In this document: piece by piece, positions 1-12,542 of the stretch
Numbering within the stretch: the stretch's first letter is position 1
How the letters are laid out: each line of letters opens with the position of its first letter
Assembly: GCA_037903475.1 (NCBI GenBank)
Contig: JBAJFG010000019.1
Coordinates: forward strand, 4,029,001 to 4,093,000
DNA: 64,000 nucleotides
DNA from: Ancylostoma caninum
Lineage: Eukaryota > Nematoda > Chromadorea > Rhabditida > Ancylostomatidae
Reading direction: 5' to 3'
Notes under the pieces: generated by a model
Told to the model about the DNA's origin: nothing
What the model saw: the letters and a program-made list of their open reading frames with translations, nothing else
The model's database searches: none
Translations under genes and position numbers: made by a program

Positions 1-394
1 ACCATATATGCATATCCAAAATGAAGGTCATGTCTCAGCGAATACAAAAAATCCACTCCTGTTCGGAGAGCGCTCTCTCCTTGTAAAAGCAGCCACGAAC
101 ATGTCGGCAGAGAAAATCGCCGATGCGCCGCAACTGAAGTTCGTCCATTATCCCTCCATATTATAAAGAGGGTAAGCTTTAGGAAAACGACACTCTTAAG
201 GGAAGTAGGGCAGGTCTCGCTCTCCAAGTACCACATGGAATCGTGTCCTTGTTCGCAAGTCTTGTCGTGTCCCAGCCAGAGAAAGGCATCTATGTTTTAC
301 TATAGAAAATTTTTTCGTTTTCTTGTTTCTCATTCAAGCAATCTTCTGAGAGCACATTTTCTCGCTTGTCTTAGTTCTCATCACAAGATGAATT
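1..394. other. No gene recognised at left edge
   Basis: I see no coding exon, RNA gene or clear element here. It may include the upstream part of the Tc-like remnant that follows, but no transposase motif is readable. Confidence 0.4.
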
Positions 395-838
395 CATAGG
401 TACTTTGGCAGGGCTTGGCTGTTGCTCAGAAGACAAAAGTGGCACGGGTCCAGTTTCAAAAATCTACTTGAGGCACTTCAACTTGGCGGAGAATAGGCTT
501 CCTTGTGAACCGAGTTCCAGTCTACGGATGACCCCATATGGATATCTTAGAGAGCAAGAGCTGCGCTATAATCCACAAAAACATCAAGCTCCCAAAGGCT
601 TATCTGTTCAAGATCTGGGACAAAGTCGACCTGAGTTAGTTGCGGCGCAGAGGCATTGCGATCCCTCGTCGTCTCTGTGACTGCTTCAGCAAAGAAGGAG
701 CTTGCCGTGAACAAGAGTGCATTTATTCGGATCGCCAAGACTTGGGCTTTATTCTGCATATGCTCATTTGGAATGTTTTTGCATCTTTTCTTTTCTACAG
801 ACTCATTTTAGGTGCGTCAATAATTTTGACGCACCCTG
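395..838 (+). mobile_element. Tc1/mariner-superfamily remnant, 3' end
   Basis: The plus strand reads as a degraded transposase C-terminus in shifting frames. Around 540-720 there is a WDKVDLS-like segment followed by a basic stretch ending CDCFSKEG, the layout of the end of Tc-type transposases. The segment ends at 838 with CCCTG followed by TA. The last 30 bases form a hairpin (GGTGCGTCAA and TTGACGCACC at 811-835), as in elements whose ends begin CAGGGTGCGTCA. Stops and frameshifts make it dead. The 5' end is not identified, so the start given is approximate. Confidence 0.45.
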
Positions 839-965
839 TATATACAGGGAGGAAGAAGAGGTGGTCGATTGAGGCACAAGTGAGCGTATAGCGTGACCCT
901 ACTCCTCCGGCAGACGTGCATCTTACCATTTTCCCCACTGCTGGGTCATGGTGGACTCATTCTCC

Positions 966-1392
966 ATCCGTGGACTTGTCCTCTGGCATTTCCCCACTGA
1001 GGTTGCCCGCAGAGTTCCGGAACGCGCTTGAGCGCGTCTCGGCGTTTAAGGCAAGCTGATGGATATCGATCTTGGTTATCGGCGATTGGCACGCGCGCGC
1101 TCGTAGCAAAATCGTCCGAGACCGCAGAGTCCAGCCCAGCTTCCGCCGCCGGTTGCTGGCTGCCGAGCGGTGCTGGCCGACGCGCGACGTCCACGTTCTG
1201 TGGGTAAAAACGATCACAACTTCCCGGCAGATCAAGACGCGCGTTGCGAGTGTCCGCACGCAATCACCTAGCGGACGCTGCGCGCGACAGCCATCAGCTA
1301 CGCCGATGAACGCGTTTGCCGAACGCGCTCAAGCGCGTCTGAACTCTGCGGGCAACCTGATGGGCAACTGCGGACCTCCATCGATGGACTAG
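966..1392. repeat. GC-rich foldback (inverted-repeat) element
   Basis: The two ends are imperfect reverse complements. GGTTGCCCGCAGAGTT on the left (about 1000-1016) is matched by AACTCTGCGGGCAACC on the right (about 1340-1356). Both arms carry CGCGCTTGAGCGCG, and the outer parts also match (CCATCCGTGGAC against GTCCATCGATGG). Arms of about 90 bases surround a GC-rich centre. It resembles a non-autonomous foldback DNA element. No target duplication was found, and overlapping open frames here are by-products. Confidence 0.55.
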
Positions 1393-1611
1393 TATCTTGG
1401 CGTTTTCCCCACTATTGACCAGAGCTGACCCTTTTTCGATCGGTGACACCTACCCTGATGTTTTTCTGAACTACGGAGCCCTGGCACTCTACCCGTCATC
1501 ACTACACGCGCACTCTTTGTAAAGTAATGGAAGGAAGTTAGAAAATATTGAGAAAGTTTGGTCAATTGCACAATTGGTTTTAGAAAATGTCACAACAGCT
1601 TATCCTGTGTA
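1393..1611. other. Intergenic, nothing recognised
   Basis: No exon or element is recognised between the foldback element and the mariner. Confidence 0.4.
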
Positions 1612-2496
1612 TTAGGGTGGTAAGAAAGTCTTGAGCCGTTTTAGACTTTTTTGTGCTTTATTTTATTACTCAGCACACAGTGGAATTTGCTCAACAATAT
1701 AATAGCCATAGTTAGTCACTGCAGTGTCCCACGTAATGGGCAGATCAGCGGTCCCCTTTTCCCAGGGATGGGAGGACTGGGAGCCAAAGAAATTGCTGAC
1801 CTCCCTTCCAACATGGTCAACTTTGGCGGATTTTTTCTTGACTTGAAATGCCTTGAAAGAGCAAAATAAGTGGTATTCGGAAGGGGCAACGTCAGGAGAA
1901 TAGGGTGAGTGAGAAACCATAACCCAGCCCAGCTCCGCCAATTTTTCACCGGTCTCTTTAGCTATTTGGGGCCTACCCTCATCATGGCGTAGGTGTACAA
2001 GAAACTCGTTTCGACCATTTTTCTCAAACAGCATCCGCGGCTCTCTGGAGCTGATTGGCGTATGTGTTACCGGTGACTGTGCGTGTGTTTGCGGGAGCCG
2101 CTCATAATACAATACTTCTAGCGAATTCCAGAAGTAGCAAAGGAGACAGATGTTTGGGTGGGGGTGCAATTTGGCCGATCTTCTCCTTGACGGAACCACA
2201 TGGCACGGTGCGTTTTAAAATCGTAGAGGACCCCACTCCCATCTCCAATAATTAGGTATTCTAGAAACTCCTTTCGATGTGGACAGAGCAGGAAAAACTG
2301 ATTTTGGCTGGGGGGACCCCTCGTGGAACTGATGTCGTAATTGAAGTTGAGGAAGGCAATTTGGCCATGTATGCCTATTATGGAGAAGCCCCAAGCTTGT
2401 CTACAAAAAGCACGTGGTAGGTCATGGATACCGATCAATAAGCAAAAGTTCTGGAACTTTTGTAAAAGTCGGCTCAGGACTTTCTTACCACCCTAA
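1612..2496 (-). mobile_element. Mariner element, internally deleted, transposase broken
   Basis: Inverted ends of 27 bases (starting TTAGGGTGGTAAGAAAGTC) differ at one base, and each is flanked by the TA target duplication (1610-1611 and 2497-2498). On the minus strand, pieces of transposase are readable. They are the first catalytic Asp region (IIGDGSGVLYD, about 2260), the second (LRHDEGRPQIA, about 1980) and the mariner signature SPYSPDVAPSEYH (about 1890), consistent with a D,D34D enzyme. The pieces lie in different frames, and 885 bp is short for a family of about 1.3 kb, so it is an inactive, internally deleted copy. Confidence 0.93.
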
Positions 2497-5383
2497 TATT
2501 TGAATGTATTACCCCTCCTAAAAACAGACGGATCCTCGCTGTATAAACCCCATTTGACCTCAATGAGAGGTGCGCAAAGAGCATATCCGGAGTGAGGAAA
2601 CCGGGTGAATCTTATCCACACGACCTCCACGGCTCGCCAACGCCTCCACGGCGTATGCACCTCCTTTCGAGGTGTGTATCGTCCACTAGTTCAACCTCGG
2701 GTAGAGTCACTAACAAAGCTCCAGCAGAGGGGGTCGGGTGACGAACGTCACGTAATCATTTCCATTTCGTCTATGCACCTATGACGAATCATCGGCGGAA
2801 TGCCCTGCCAGCTTCGCACCCTCGCGAGCAGAGTCTATAACCGAGCCCCATGATGAAAGCATGCGGTCACGTGCCGGTCCACTACCATCTGCGCTCTAGA
2901 AAATTTTGTTGCACTACCATGATTTGTGTAAGAGGATCCGAGCCAGAGCGGCTCTAAGCGGCGCTCTGTCTTGGACCTGTGCGCCAGTTACCTTAGGGCT
3001 ACCCCAACCTGAAAAGAAACCATCTCGAGCCAGAGCGCCACGTTACCTTGGGGCTACCGCAACCTGGAAAAAAATTACGATTTCTGGGGTTAGGCATGGA
3101 GATTCGCAGAGAAAAAAAGAAGGCAGGACTGAGGAGGGTTCCATACACCTACCGGGGAAGTTATTCCGCAAATGAAATTCATTGAAAATGAAAACTCGAG
3201 AGGAAGGAGTTTGCCTGCCTGCGGTAACACCTTTTGTCATGCGGCATCCCTCGCGTTGAATCTAACCCAACAAAAGAGATACAGGCCGTCTAAAAGAACA
3301 GAAGCTATGGTATATAGGAATTTTTTAGTGCTCAGCCTCTGAGGAACATCATTGAGAACATTTTGCGGCAAGAGAAGAAGTTCCATCGCCATCTCAAGAA
3401 GAGCCCGATGTATAGTTATTAAGATAAGTATCCAATCCATCTAAGGACAAAAGAGAAACCGGTTCGAGAAACGTTCCTGGAAGATTTCTCAACAAGTCTT
3501 CAGAAAGAGCTACTCGTGTTGCCTCAGGCTGCTTTTAAGTTTCAGAAGTAGGAGAAAGTACAATTTATTGGAGAGGAAGGGTCCTAGAGTAAGAATCTCC
3601 GGTAACAAAAAGTCACGAAAAGAGCCAACTCATTCAAACAATGCCGGCAAGAAATTTAAAAATTTCGACACCATAAAAATCTGTTGTAAAAAAAAGTCTG
3701 TTGTTCATAAAAGTGGCCTGGTGGGTCCTGCATTGTCAATTTACGCAGAAATCCTATGAATCCCAAGAACTAGACCAGAGATGAGCGGAATTCCGGGTTT
3801 TGGAAGTCGGAGGTTCCCTAATTCTAGCATTATGAAAACAATTAACTTCTATTTTTGTGGGGAATTCGTGGTAGGTGAGTTGTACGAGTTCACAGATGCT
3901 ATTTTTGGTTCTCCAAATCTCCTTGCATTTCAAGTTTTCATCACTTCCGACTTCTGGTTCTTTCCAATACTTACGCTCATCCCCAGACTGGACTTGATAA
4001 AGGTGGTCACCTATAGGGTAAATCAACATAGGAATTTCTTGAAGCCGACAATATGTATTCCATCTTTTAATCAAGATATTTTCCCACTAAATTTTCTGCT
4101 CCTGTTAATTTTTCTCTGAATGGTATCTGCTTCTCCAATTTCAATATTTCTTGTTCACATCATAATCTCAGAAATGGCGTGCCATTACCCGTAATGAGCT
4201 CCGTAAAGGACCCGTTAAGAGAATTGAAATGTAAATGCTTTTTTCGAGTTTTTAAGCTGAATTCTTGCACGTTTTAATTGACATTTGGTCCATCAAAATG
4301 GTGTTGCGCTCTCTCCACTTTTTTTTGCAGTGCCGTGGCTATATTTCGCACAAACTGTTGTAATTGGATCATGATCTCATCCCTTTGCACTGCAACTAGC
4401 AATTCTTTGTGGTCTCATTAGACTTGCCTTTGGATTTTCTAGCAAGTCTTGACGAAGAACTTCGGTTATTGAAGCACAACTAGGCTTTATATGAGAAATG
4501 TGTTGTAAATCGTAGCACAAGGATTATTTAAAACGCCACGAACCAACGGAACACAAACAAAATTGCTCAGCTGTTATTACAGCTTTAGCTTTTGAGCAGC
4601 CAGCACTGTTTAAACTGAAAGAAGAACTAGGACATTCTGGAAGTCAGAACAGTGTAGCATTTCATGTTTATTGAGTTTATGTTTCCCGTAAGTTCATTTT
4701 CACTTCTTCTTAAACAAAACAGCTATCCATCTCGAGTTACGTCGCAACATTTCTGGGAAGCAGTAACTGTGATCACCCATTGTGGAGGAAACAATGCTCG
4801 AATGAGATTGAGTTATCGTTTATGCACACAAGCAGATGACAAGGAATGCATCACGTGTGTTATCTATTGAGCAAACGCGCGCGGATATTCAGGATTGCGC
4901 TACGTCACCACCTTAGGCTCGAATCATCCGCAAATGCAGTGCGTGGGCTGTGATGAGACAGAATGCAAGAATCATTTTTTTTTCACGATTTGGGCAATCC
5001 AAAGATTATTTTTACAAGCAAGTGAGGTGCCTCTTCTGTATAGCTGTGTTCGGCAAGATTGTTATACCCTTTATTCACGAACACGGCTAACGTTTCGGTG
5101 ATGCTGCCTTCGTCAAAGCCTGGAAGCCGAAGGCACATCCATGCTTACCCTCTCAAACGCCTCATCGGTTTTCTAACCCTATCAAAGGATTGGCTAATCA
5201 CAGAAACACAACCAAGTCAACTAATGCCGGCTAGCTGGAAACGATCTAACTGCAATAGGTAGTTTTCAAGGATGCAATATTTCTAAATGATTTTTTGATT
5301 AATGAGACACAACCCATCACGAGGTGTTGCACGAATATTTGTCGACTATTCATCACAGCAGTAAAACACCCATGCAAACTAAC
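2497..5383. other. Intergenic, one short tandem duplication, no gene recognised
   Basis: I found no exon with family similarity. A minus-strand open frame at 3754-4074 has no recognisable motif. At 2939-3070 a block beginning CGAGCCAGAGCG and ending CTACCCCAACCTGAAAA is repeated in diverged form, the only structure noted. Confidence 0.4.
2939..3070. repeat. Diverged tandem duplication
   Basis: CGAGCCAGAGCG starts both copies (2939 and 3026). CCAGTTACCTTAGGGCTACC in the first corresponds to CCACGTTACCTTGGGGCTAC in the second. The first copy is longer in its middle. Function unknown. Confidence 0.5.
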
Positions 5384-5651
5384 ATGTATATCATCGGGGG
5401 TGAGCAGAAGATCATCACAGCAATGATAGCTGCGTCTCCGGCAGCATGGCATGCACAAATCATCTCGAAAGGTGTTGTGGCACCGAGCAGGGGGAGCGTC
5501 GACAGTATATTCAGGTAGAGTCCTGGTATTCCGACCTTAAATTTGAACATTTCTTGTATGTATTTCTCTCACATCAAACTAAAATAGATAACGTAAGCTA
5601 AAGTGTTACCACGAACAGAAGAACGGGCGCAAGTATGTTTTCGGCAATCAT
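5384..5651 (-). pseudogene. srx-family chemoreceptor, first two exons only
   Basis: Two exons of the same length and phase as the first two exons of the srx gene at 14313-19166. Exon 1 (5610-5651, 42 bases) encodes MIAENILAPVLLFV. A 74-base intron starting GTAACA follows, then exon 2 (5384-5535, 152 bases) with GIPGLYLN and PFEMICACHAAGDAA, ending at a GTTAGT donor. These give the N-terminus, TM1 and TM2 of a serpentine receptor. The exons look open and well conserved, but I could not find the TM3 exon or later exons further along the minus strand down to base 1. It is either a truncated duplicate or a gene whose remaining exons were missed. Confidence 0.7.
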
Positions 5652-8291
5652 CTTTGCAGACCCCGAAGTGGGCGTAAATTTTTATCGCTACCCTGAAAAA
5701 ATGTTTCTTAAAAATTTAACTCAAGTAGTTATACATCACGTGGCGAGAAAATCGTTGGCCGCAGACGTTCGAGTAAAACTAAACTGTTATCCAGACAAAG
5801 GCGTTCGGGAGCTCTTTAAAATGGTTTTTGGCAGATAAACTATGTCAGAGTTTCAACGTGAGAGATTCTCTAGTAAAATTGCGACCTCAGCTGGTGACTA
5901 GTCAAGAAGGATTAGCCACTAACATCAGACTGAATAACTTGCCATCTTAAACAGCCGGCTAGGCCGGGGGATTATCTCCTTCCTATTCATCTGAACAGTT
6001 TGAATGCGTTCTGAAATAAATTCGTCCTTTTAATGGAATTTTTAGTCGCCGCCTCCCACGCTCTGTCATTTTCTTCTTTTTTTTGGGGAGGGGGGAGGGA
6101 ATTCGGGAAGTGGTGTCTTTTTTCAGCTTTCACTACTCAATCAAAACATCATTGGCGGCCAAGCATTGGCCGTAATGTATGCATGTAAGTAACCAGGAAA
6201 ACTGGTTGAACCGAATTAGTTAATAACAAATAGTCAATTACTCCAACCAATCATTTTTTTCATATAGGAACTACCTATGAAGTAGTTTCAGAAGCACTCT
6301 TTTCATTCTTGACACTTCTGGATCGAGAACAGTGACAAATTGCTTCGAAGGTTTGATCATCGACATGGTGTATAAACATTACACATTATAAATTTCAGCA
6401 TAAATCAAATCTGACACGGCATTTCCTCTGATCCAGCGCACGTATGCGACCAAATGTGACGAGATTTACATTGATGCAATGGCGCGAACGCAGCTGTGTT
6501 CTTAAGAGTAAAGAACACTTCATGTTTGTATTTAGGCGGTAATATCATCTAGGCTTCTACTGGAAGACGTTTCACCAGCAGTCACACCGCGAGGTCGCAG
6601 CTTATTTTGTCGCCTCACGAGCTGTGATGGTGCAGTCATTCCTCCCAGAAAGCTGCTATTCGGGGTAACTCGGGGGAGATAAACAGGCTTGCATGTTGCA
6701 AGCCTATGATGACAGTTCAATCTGGGCACAGAGCTGTGTTCCTAAACCTCGGTAAGCGCATGCTTACCCAAGTTTTCTCAAAAATGTTCCTGAGCGTATA
6801 TCTACTGTCCGCGGCGGACTTCTAGATTTGTGCCACACCCCCATGCGTCCGCACCGCGCACATCTCGTCTGACCGACTGTTGCACTGGGTCACTGTTTTA
6901 CCTTGGCCTCAGTCGACCTGATGAGTCTCGCAGAGTTCACCTTGTCTCCTGTAAACCTGAAACATGGCTGAGCTGAATGCTGAATATATGTGGTAGTGAA
7001 GCGCGACGTTCTATATTTAATCCAGCGTGTATTCATTTGTTGGGACCATATCCAAATAGAAGTCGAGTCCACTAACCACATTTATTAACAACAACGTTTT
7101 TTAGATGAGAAGAAAGCTAAAAGAGGTGAGAAACACTGTGGAACTACAACATGTACAAAGAGATACTGGAGGGAAATAAAAGAAGGGCTCAAACAGAACT
7201 ACGCTACGCATACTCACGGTCCTTCCGATTCGCATCAAGTTCCTTTACAGCTATATCAGATTATCATCACACATCACTAGCGTGAACTAGTGCAAGAGTA
7301 GGAGCGCCGGGGATGGTTTCATCGTTGATAGCTGAAACTGTTTTTGGACCGGGAATAGCTTCTTTCATTTGATGAATGCAGTTAGATGAAGGTGCCATTG
7401 CTCTGCACACTACGCATTTGCTCATGCACAGTTCCACGCTAGTGGTTGTTGACGGTATCGCTCTATGGCCACAGAGAAGATTGCAACTTTCCAAAGAACT
7501 AATGCAGGATTCACGATGTGCTGTCTTTGCTTTTTTCGGAAATGACATCACTACTGGCTTTCTTAGCCTTTGTATGCGAGAAGTCGGAGACTTGAACGAG
7601 ACTTGAGACACGAGACCCTTCCAGACGCAACTGTAGAAGCTTTCGAGGGTTGAAGACGTGCGCACGGGTCTTTCGGTTGAACAGCACCATGATGAGCCTA
7701 AATTACATAACTCTCCACCTCGAGGTTTATACACTAAGGACAACTATACACTCACCCGTCTTTGAAATGACTAAGCTCCATAGACAGAGTATTGATGAGA
7801 AAAATGCCGAATGTATCGGGTGCTTCGCCAAATATTGCTTGGTAGATTGTGGGTCCAACGAAGAAGAATGATAGATCCACAATAAAGATAAAGTTCGACA
7901 TGCAAGACTGAAAAATGGTCCTTAGAGCAACTGCTAGGAAAAACCTGAATTGGCAGTCTTATAGAGTGATTTCTTCCTCTTTGTGTCCGTCAGATGAGAG
8001 AGCCTGTTACCAAACTGGCTGTGATTTAGTTGCTGTGGTAGTGCTGGACAGGACTCCGGGAAGGGGACACCCTATTCAACAAACATAGATTCCGTACTGG
8101 CGATTAATTCGATGTACCACGCTTGTCAAAAAAAAAAATAAAATGAGATTGGACGTTTGATTGGACGGTGGCTGTAGATTTCTCCTTTTCTCAAATTTTT
8201 TCTTTCAAACAAATTAACGTACAGATTCGTTTTCGTTCCAGGACGTCTCAAAATGAAATGTTCCATGAAGGAGGTAAATGATGTTCAACTA
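5652..8291. other. Intergenic; one unidentified open frame at 7267-7743 minus
   Basis: No family was recognised. The longest open frame is 158 codons on the minus strand (7267-7743), Cys- and Ser-rich, with no domain I know. It might be an exon or chance. The rest is AT-rich sequence without a visible gene. Confidence 0.35.
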
Positions 8292-8363
8292 TTGCGTTGT
8301 TCGGAAAGTGATTGGACTTTTTAAACGTTGCAGAAAATTTTTAATTTCTCATAATTTCTCATA

Positions 8364-11300
8364 AATTTTGTTCTGTACCAACACCGACTATTCTCCTAGG
8401 CGATTTTAATGTTGATATCAACAATCGCGCTCGGCGAAGCTTTAACTCCGTGAGTAACCGTTTCAAAACACTATTCGAGACCTGCAATCTTCTGCATAAT
8501 GTTTCTGCTCCTACCAGACGAGATGCAACCCCTGATCATGTGCTTTCTAGCGCGACCATTGTTCATGATGTTAAAGTCCATCCACCTTTTGGGAACTCAG
8601 ATCACAATGTAATTAGCTTTAATGTTGCTTTCGAAACCCAGAACGTGTTGCACCTACCCGTACCGGACTATAACCACGTCAACTACTCTGATATATGCAA
8701 CGAATTGGAAATTGTAGATTGGTTAAGAGTTTTCGAAAACTATGCCTCTGCAGCAGATGTGTACTACCGCTTCTGTTGCGTCATATATGGTATCCTGGCC
8801 AAGTATATCCCATTTCGGTACCACAGAACGCTCCAACTTCAATACCCAGCTCACATTCAGAATTTGTACAAGCAGAAATTCCGTCTTTTCAATGAACTTC
8901 CTGATCCATTGAGCAATAATCTTTATAAAAAAGTGTGTATCGATCTTGACTGTCATATGAGAAAATTTTTAGCCAACCGTGAGCGTCGTTTGTCGCAGCA
9001 TAGCATGAGAACAATCTACAGCTACATTGGTCGGATAATTAAGCTGCCTCAAAAACTGCCGGTGCTCAAACAAGAGAACAATATCCTCCTGAAATCTGAT
9101 ATTGAAAAAGCCAACGCCCTCGGAAAGCATTTTGCTGCTGTTTATAGTCGAACCATGCAGGGACAGGGACATGCCTTTTCTTACCCAATTTCGTTGATCA
9201 ACAAAACCTCCAACCACTGTCTTGACTTCTGCATTTATCCCCATCAGGTTCTTTCTGTATTAAAAAACCTAAAACCATCAATCTCCATTCCCTATGACGG
9301 AATACCACAGATCGTTTATAGAAAATGCGCTAAAGCCCTATGTCGCCCGCTCACTTTTATTTTCAACGTATCGCTAGCATTGGGCGAAGTCCCTTGCATT
9401 TGGAAGGAAGCCCTCATCACTCCTATTCCCAAAATCAGTAATGTTATTGCCATATCCAATTTTCGACCTATAAGCATTATTCCAACACCTAGCAAGATTT
9501 TGGAAAAAGTCCTATGTGATAAGCTTAGTACCTGGGCGGTGCAAAACCATATCATCCCCCCTGAACAGCACGGCTTCCTCTCCGGTGGCTCGACCGTGAC
9601 ACTTTTAGCAGATGCGCTTTTTGATTGGATGTCTGCACTTAATCATGGAAAATCGGTTGATATTATTTTTTTCGACCTTACCAAAGCCTTTGACATGGTA
9701 AACCATGACAAACTGATTTCCAAACTACAAGCCTATGGTATTCAAGGTCAGCTACTTCGTTGGCTAGAATCGTATCTCCACGAACGACATATGACGGTTA
9801 AGGTCCGAAACAGTTTTTCTGAACGCTATACATTGGGAAGCGGAGTCCCACAAGGCGGTGTGCTATCGCCGCTCCTCTTCCTAATTTACACAGCCGATCT
9901 TCCAGAATTTTTGAAGACCCACCCAAATATGAAAGTTCAGATGTTTGCGGATGACATTAAAATCTACCTTTCGTACGATGAGAGTGAGAGAGAAACTGCT
10001 CAAAATGCCCTCTCTCAATCAGTCCGCAAGATGGAATCGTGGTCACAAGAATGGGGCCAACAAATCAATCCTTCCAAATCTGTCATAATGCATCTAGGTT
10101 CTGAAGGGCCTGAATTCGGGTATACCTGCAACGGAATTCTGCTAGAATCTCGGGATCAAGTCAAAGATCTCGGTGTGGTTATCGCTAAATCCTTCGACTT
10201 TTCAGCGCACATTGACTCTATCACGAGAAAAGCACTAGGAACAGTATTTACCATTTTTCGTAATATTCACAGTAGAGATGCCTTGTTCTTATCACGCCTT
10301 TACAAAACATACGTGGTACCACAGCTAGAGTACGCCTCAGCTATTTGGAGTCCCTTCTTGAAGAAACATGTTCGTAAGGTAGAAAGAGTACAACAAATTT
10401 TTACCAGATTGGTTTTTTATAGATGTTTCCCCAGCCCTGGTTACCCAGAAACACTACCTTCATACCATTCCAGGCTAGCCACGTTGAAGCTAAAAACCTT
10501 GAAATACAGGCGGATTGTAAACGATCTTATCCTAGGCTTTCGCATCCTACGTATGGAAACAAAATTACATGCGAGTAAGTACTAGCTTTTTCGGCCCACA
10601 AGAGGACGTACAGGTAGTTTCAACTTACGCTACGCAAAACTCGGTCCTATTAGAACATCAGTGCTTTTTAACTCTTTTTTCTTTCGAGTGTCTCGCTGGC
10701 TTAGCTTGTTACCAAATGAATTGACGTCTAGCCCAAATTCAAAAGTGTTCAGGAAGAGGTTACTCAAAATCGACGTCTTAGAAACCTTGAGAATAGATGA
10801 TTTCTAGATCAACATGATGGTGTTCAATCCAGGAGTTCGTGCTGCATCCTATTTCGGTCAAGTTTACTACTGTTCGTCTTAAGATAGTTTACTACTGTTC
10901 GTCTTAAGACATTTTTGTCATATTTCATGCTTGTATAGTTTTTTTTACCATGGCCTCGACAATTTAGTCTATCTTATTTCGGCTCTGGAAACTCAGTCCT
11001 CAAGTAAGGGCCAGCTTTGTCTCCCAATTCATCACCAATCAGGACCTATACCTGCAAAATACCGTGACTACAACTTCTTGTGGGACAGTCTTAGACCATG
11101 TCGCAGAACCGCTAGGTTATAAATTCTGCGTCATATATATGCCACATAGCGCGTGTGCACCTAGTTACAGGAGGGCACAGAGCCGGCGAGCATCCACCTA
11201 ATTACGCCTGGGGTTCGTACCAGATCAAAGAGGCGCTACAGCGTCCGCCCCAGAATGGCTCGTCCAGTTGCGTTTTAGGTGTGATTATCTTTAAGGTCTT

Positions 11301-11704
11301 TGCCTTTCCTATACTACCAGCACATAATTCGCCTATGTTCTGGCATCATGGCAACAACGAGTTCATTACCAAACACCAGCCTGGTAATATTTACCCCGAT
11401 TCGCCGGGAATCACATTTAGTTTGTAGGCATGGGGTCAGCAAATAATGACACGCTTCCTGTCTCATCCATACTTTCTACAAGGTGCTATACATTAAAAAA
11501 AACAAGCGGGTTTCAAGACTGGCCTTATACACATTTTTATTTTCTATAGTAATGAGTTCTTGTGTTTTTATTGTTCCTAACATCTACATCCGTTTGATGG
11601 CTTAATTTCTTTCATGTGGACTTGCCACTATTCTGTTACTAACACCTGCCATATGGGCACACCTTTCTGGTGTATTAAAAATAAATAAATAAATAAATAA
11701 ATAA
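8364..11704 (+). mobile_element. CR1-like non-LTR retrotransposon, 5'-truncated
   Basis: The element starts inside the endonuclease domain (LGDFNVDINN at about 8396), a usual 5' truncation. It carries a reverse transcriptase, an untranslated region of about 900 bases, and ends in a (TAAA)n tail at about 11680-11704. A related copy at 52140-53515 has a similar C-terminus and the same kind of tail. The untranslated region contains a 24-base tandem duplication (TTTACTACTGTTCGTCTTAA at 10862 and 10886). It is inserted near the 3' end of a minus-strand mariner. The clade is inferred from reverse-transcriptase motifs and tail type; a related Jockey-superfamily clade is possible. Confidence 0.88.
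8396..10806 (+). pseudogene. CR1-like ORF2 (endonuclease end + reverse transcriptase), with in-frame TAG
   Basis: This is the retrotransposon replication protein: the C-terminal part of an APE-type endonuclease followed by reverse transcriptase. Visible motifs are GDFN, SDHN (endonuclease), FRPISIIPTPSKILEKVL, FFDLTKAFDMVNHDKL, GVPQGGVLSPLLF and FADD at about codons 499-502 counted from the ATG at 8450. The frame is open from 8450 to a TAG at 10583-10585, then continues in the same frame to a TAG at 10804-10806, through RVSRWLSLLPNEL. The related copy at 52.8 kb has TGG at the position of the first TAG. The stop is therefore a W-to-stop change removing about 73 residues. The N-terminal endonuclease half is missing. 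Confidence 0.9.
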
Positions 11705-12542
11705 TGAAAGAACATTAATCAATGTCATGTTTTCTATTTTCTTCGACTACCTTTTGTCATCTTTTTGATAATTTCGTAACTCCTCTCTCGCAGAATTTCT
11801 CGACTTTTCAGCGAAAAACTGGGCTACCTAGGATTTGATGTCCTCATCTTCGGTAAAGGCTTTTCCAATCGAATACTTCTCAAACAATCCAAGTAAGTGG
11901 TAGTCAGATGGCGCAAGATCAGGGCTATATGGTGGATGCAACATCCAAGCTAAAATAATTTTTGTCGAGACGCCAAGGATGTATGCGGTCTAGTCTTACC
12001 TTGGTGGAAGACCACTCCTTTGCGACTCGCTAATTCTGGTAGGTTTTTGAACGGTTGATTCATGTAATTTCATCAGTTTTGACAGTAGAGATCCGAATCG
12101 ACATTCTGGTTCCTTAGAAGCACCTCAAAATATATCACACCTTCGCAGCCCCAAAGGAGTGGTGTTCCACCAAGACAATACTATACCGTATACATCTTTA
12201 GCGATTCAGCAAAAAATATTGGAGCTTGGATGGGAGTCGTTGTAGCATCCCCGTATAACCCTGATCATGAGCCTGATCATACCACTACCACATATTTCGA
12301 TCGTTGGAAAACTACTTGGATGGGAAAACCTCTACCGAAGATGAAGATTTTAAATCCTATATATCCCAGGTTTTTGCTGAAAAAGACCGGAAGTTCTGGG
12401 AGAGAGGAATTATGAAGTTACGATGAAGATTGCAAAAGGTAATCAAACAAAATAGAAAATATATCGTTGATTATGTTCTTTCAATATGAGAAAATAATTT
12501 TTTTGCAACGCTCGAAAATCCCAATTACTTTCCGAACAACCC

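Larger units (their letters stand above)
8292..12542. mobile_element. Inverted pair of mariner 3' halves, split by a retrotransposon
   Basis: The outer ends are inverted copies of one mariner end (GTTGTTCGGAAAGT, then ATTGG, then a CGTTGCA region), with TA at 8290-8291 and 12543-12544. From about 12118 down to 11705, and again at 8363-8292, the minus strand gives a transposase 3' half with PPYSPDLAPSDYHLL and KAFTEDEDIKS. From about 12119 to 12542 the plus strand gives the same 3' half of a related copy (VVFHQDNTIPYTSLA, then a frameshifted SP-D region). The minus copy is cut near its 3' end by the CR1-like element at 8364-11704. Both transposases are broken. Confidence 0.85.

Noticed and set aside
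7267..7743. 158-codon minus-strand frame as a gene
   Set aside because: No domain, no clear splice context, and composition not convincing; kept only as a note.
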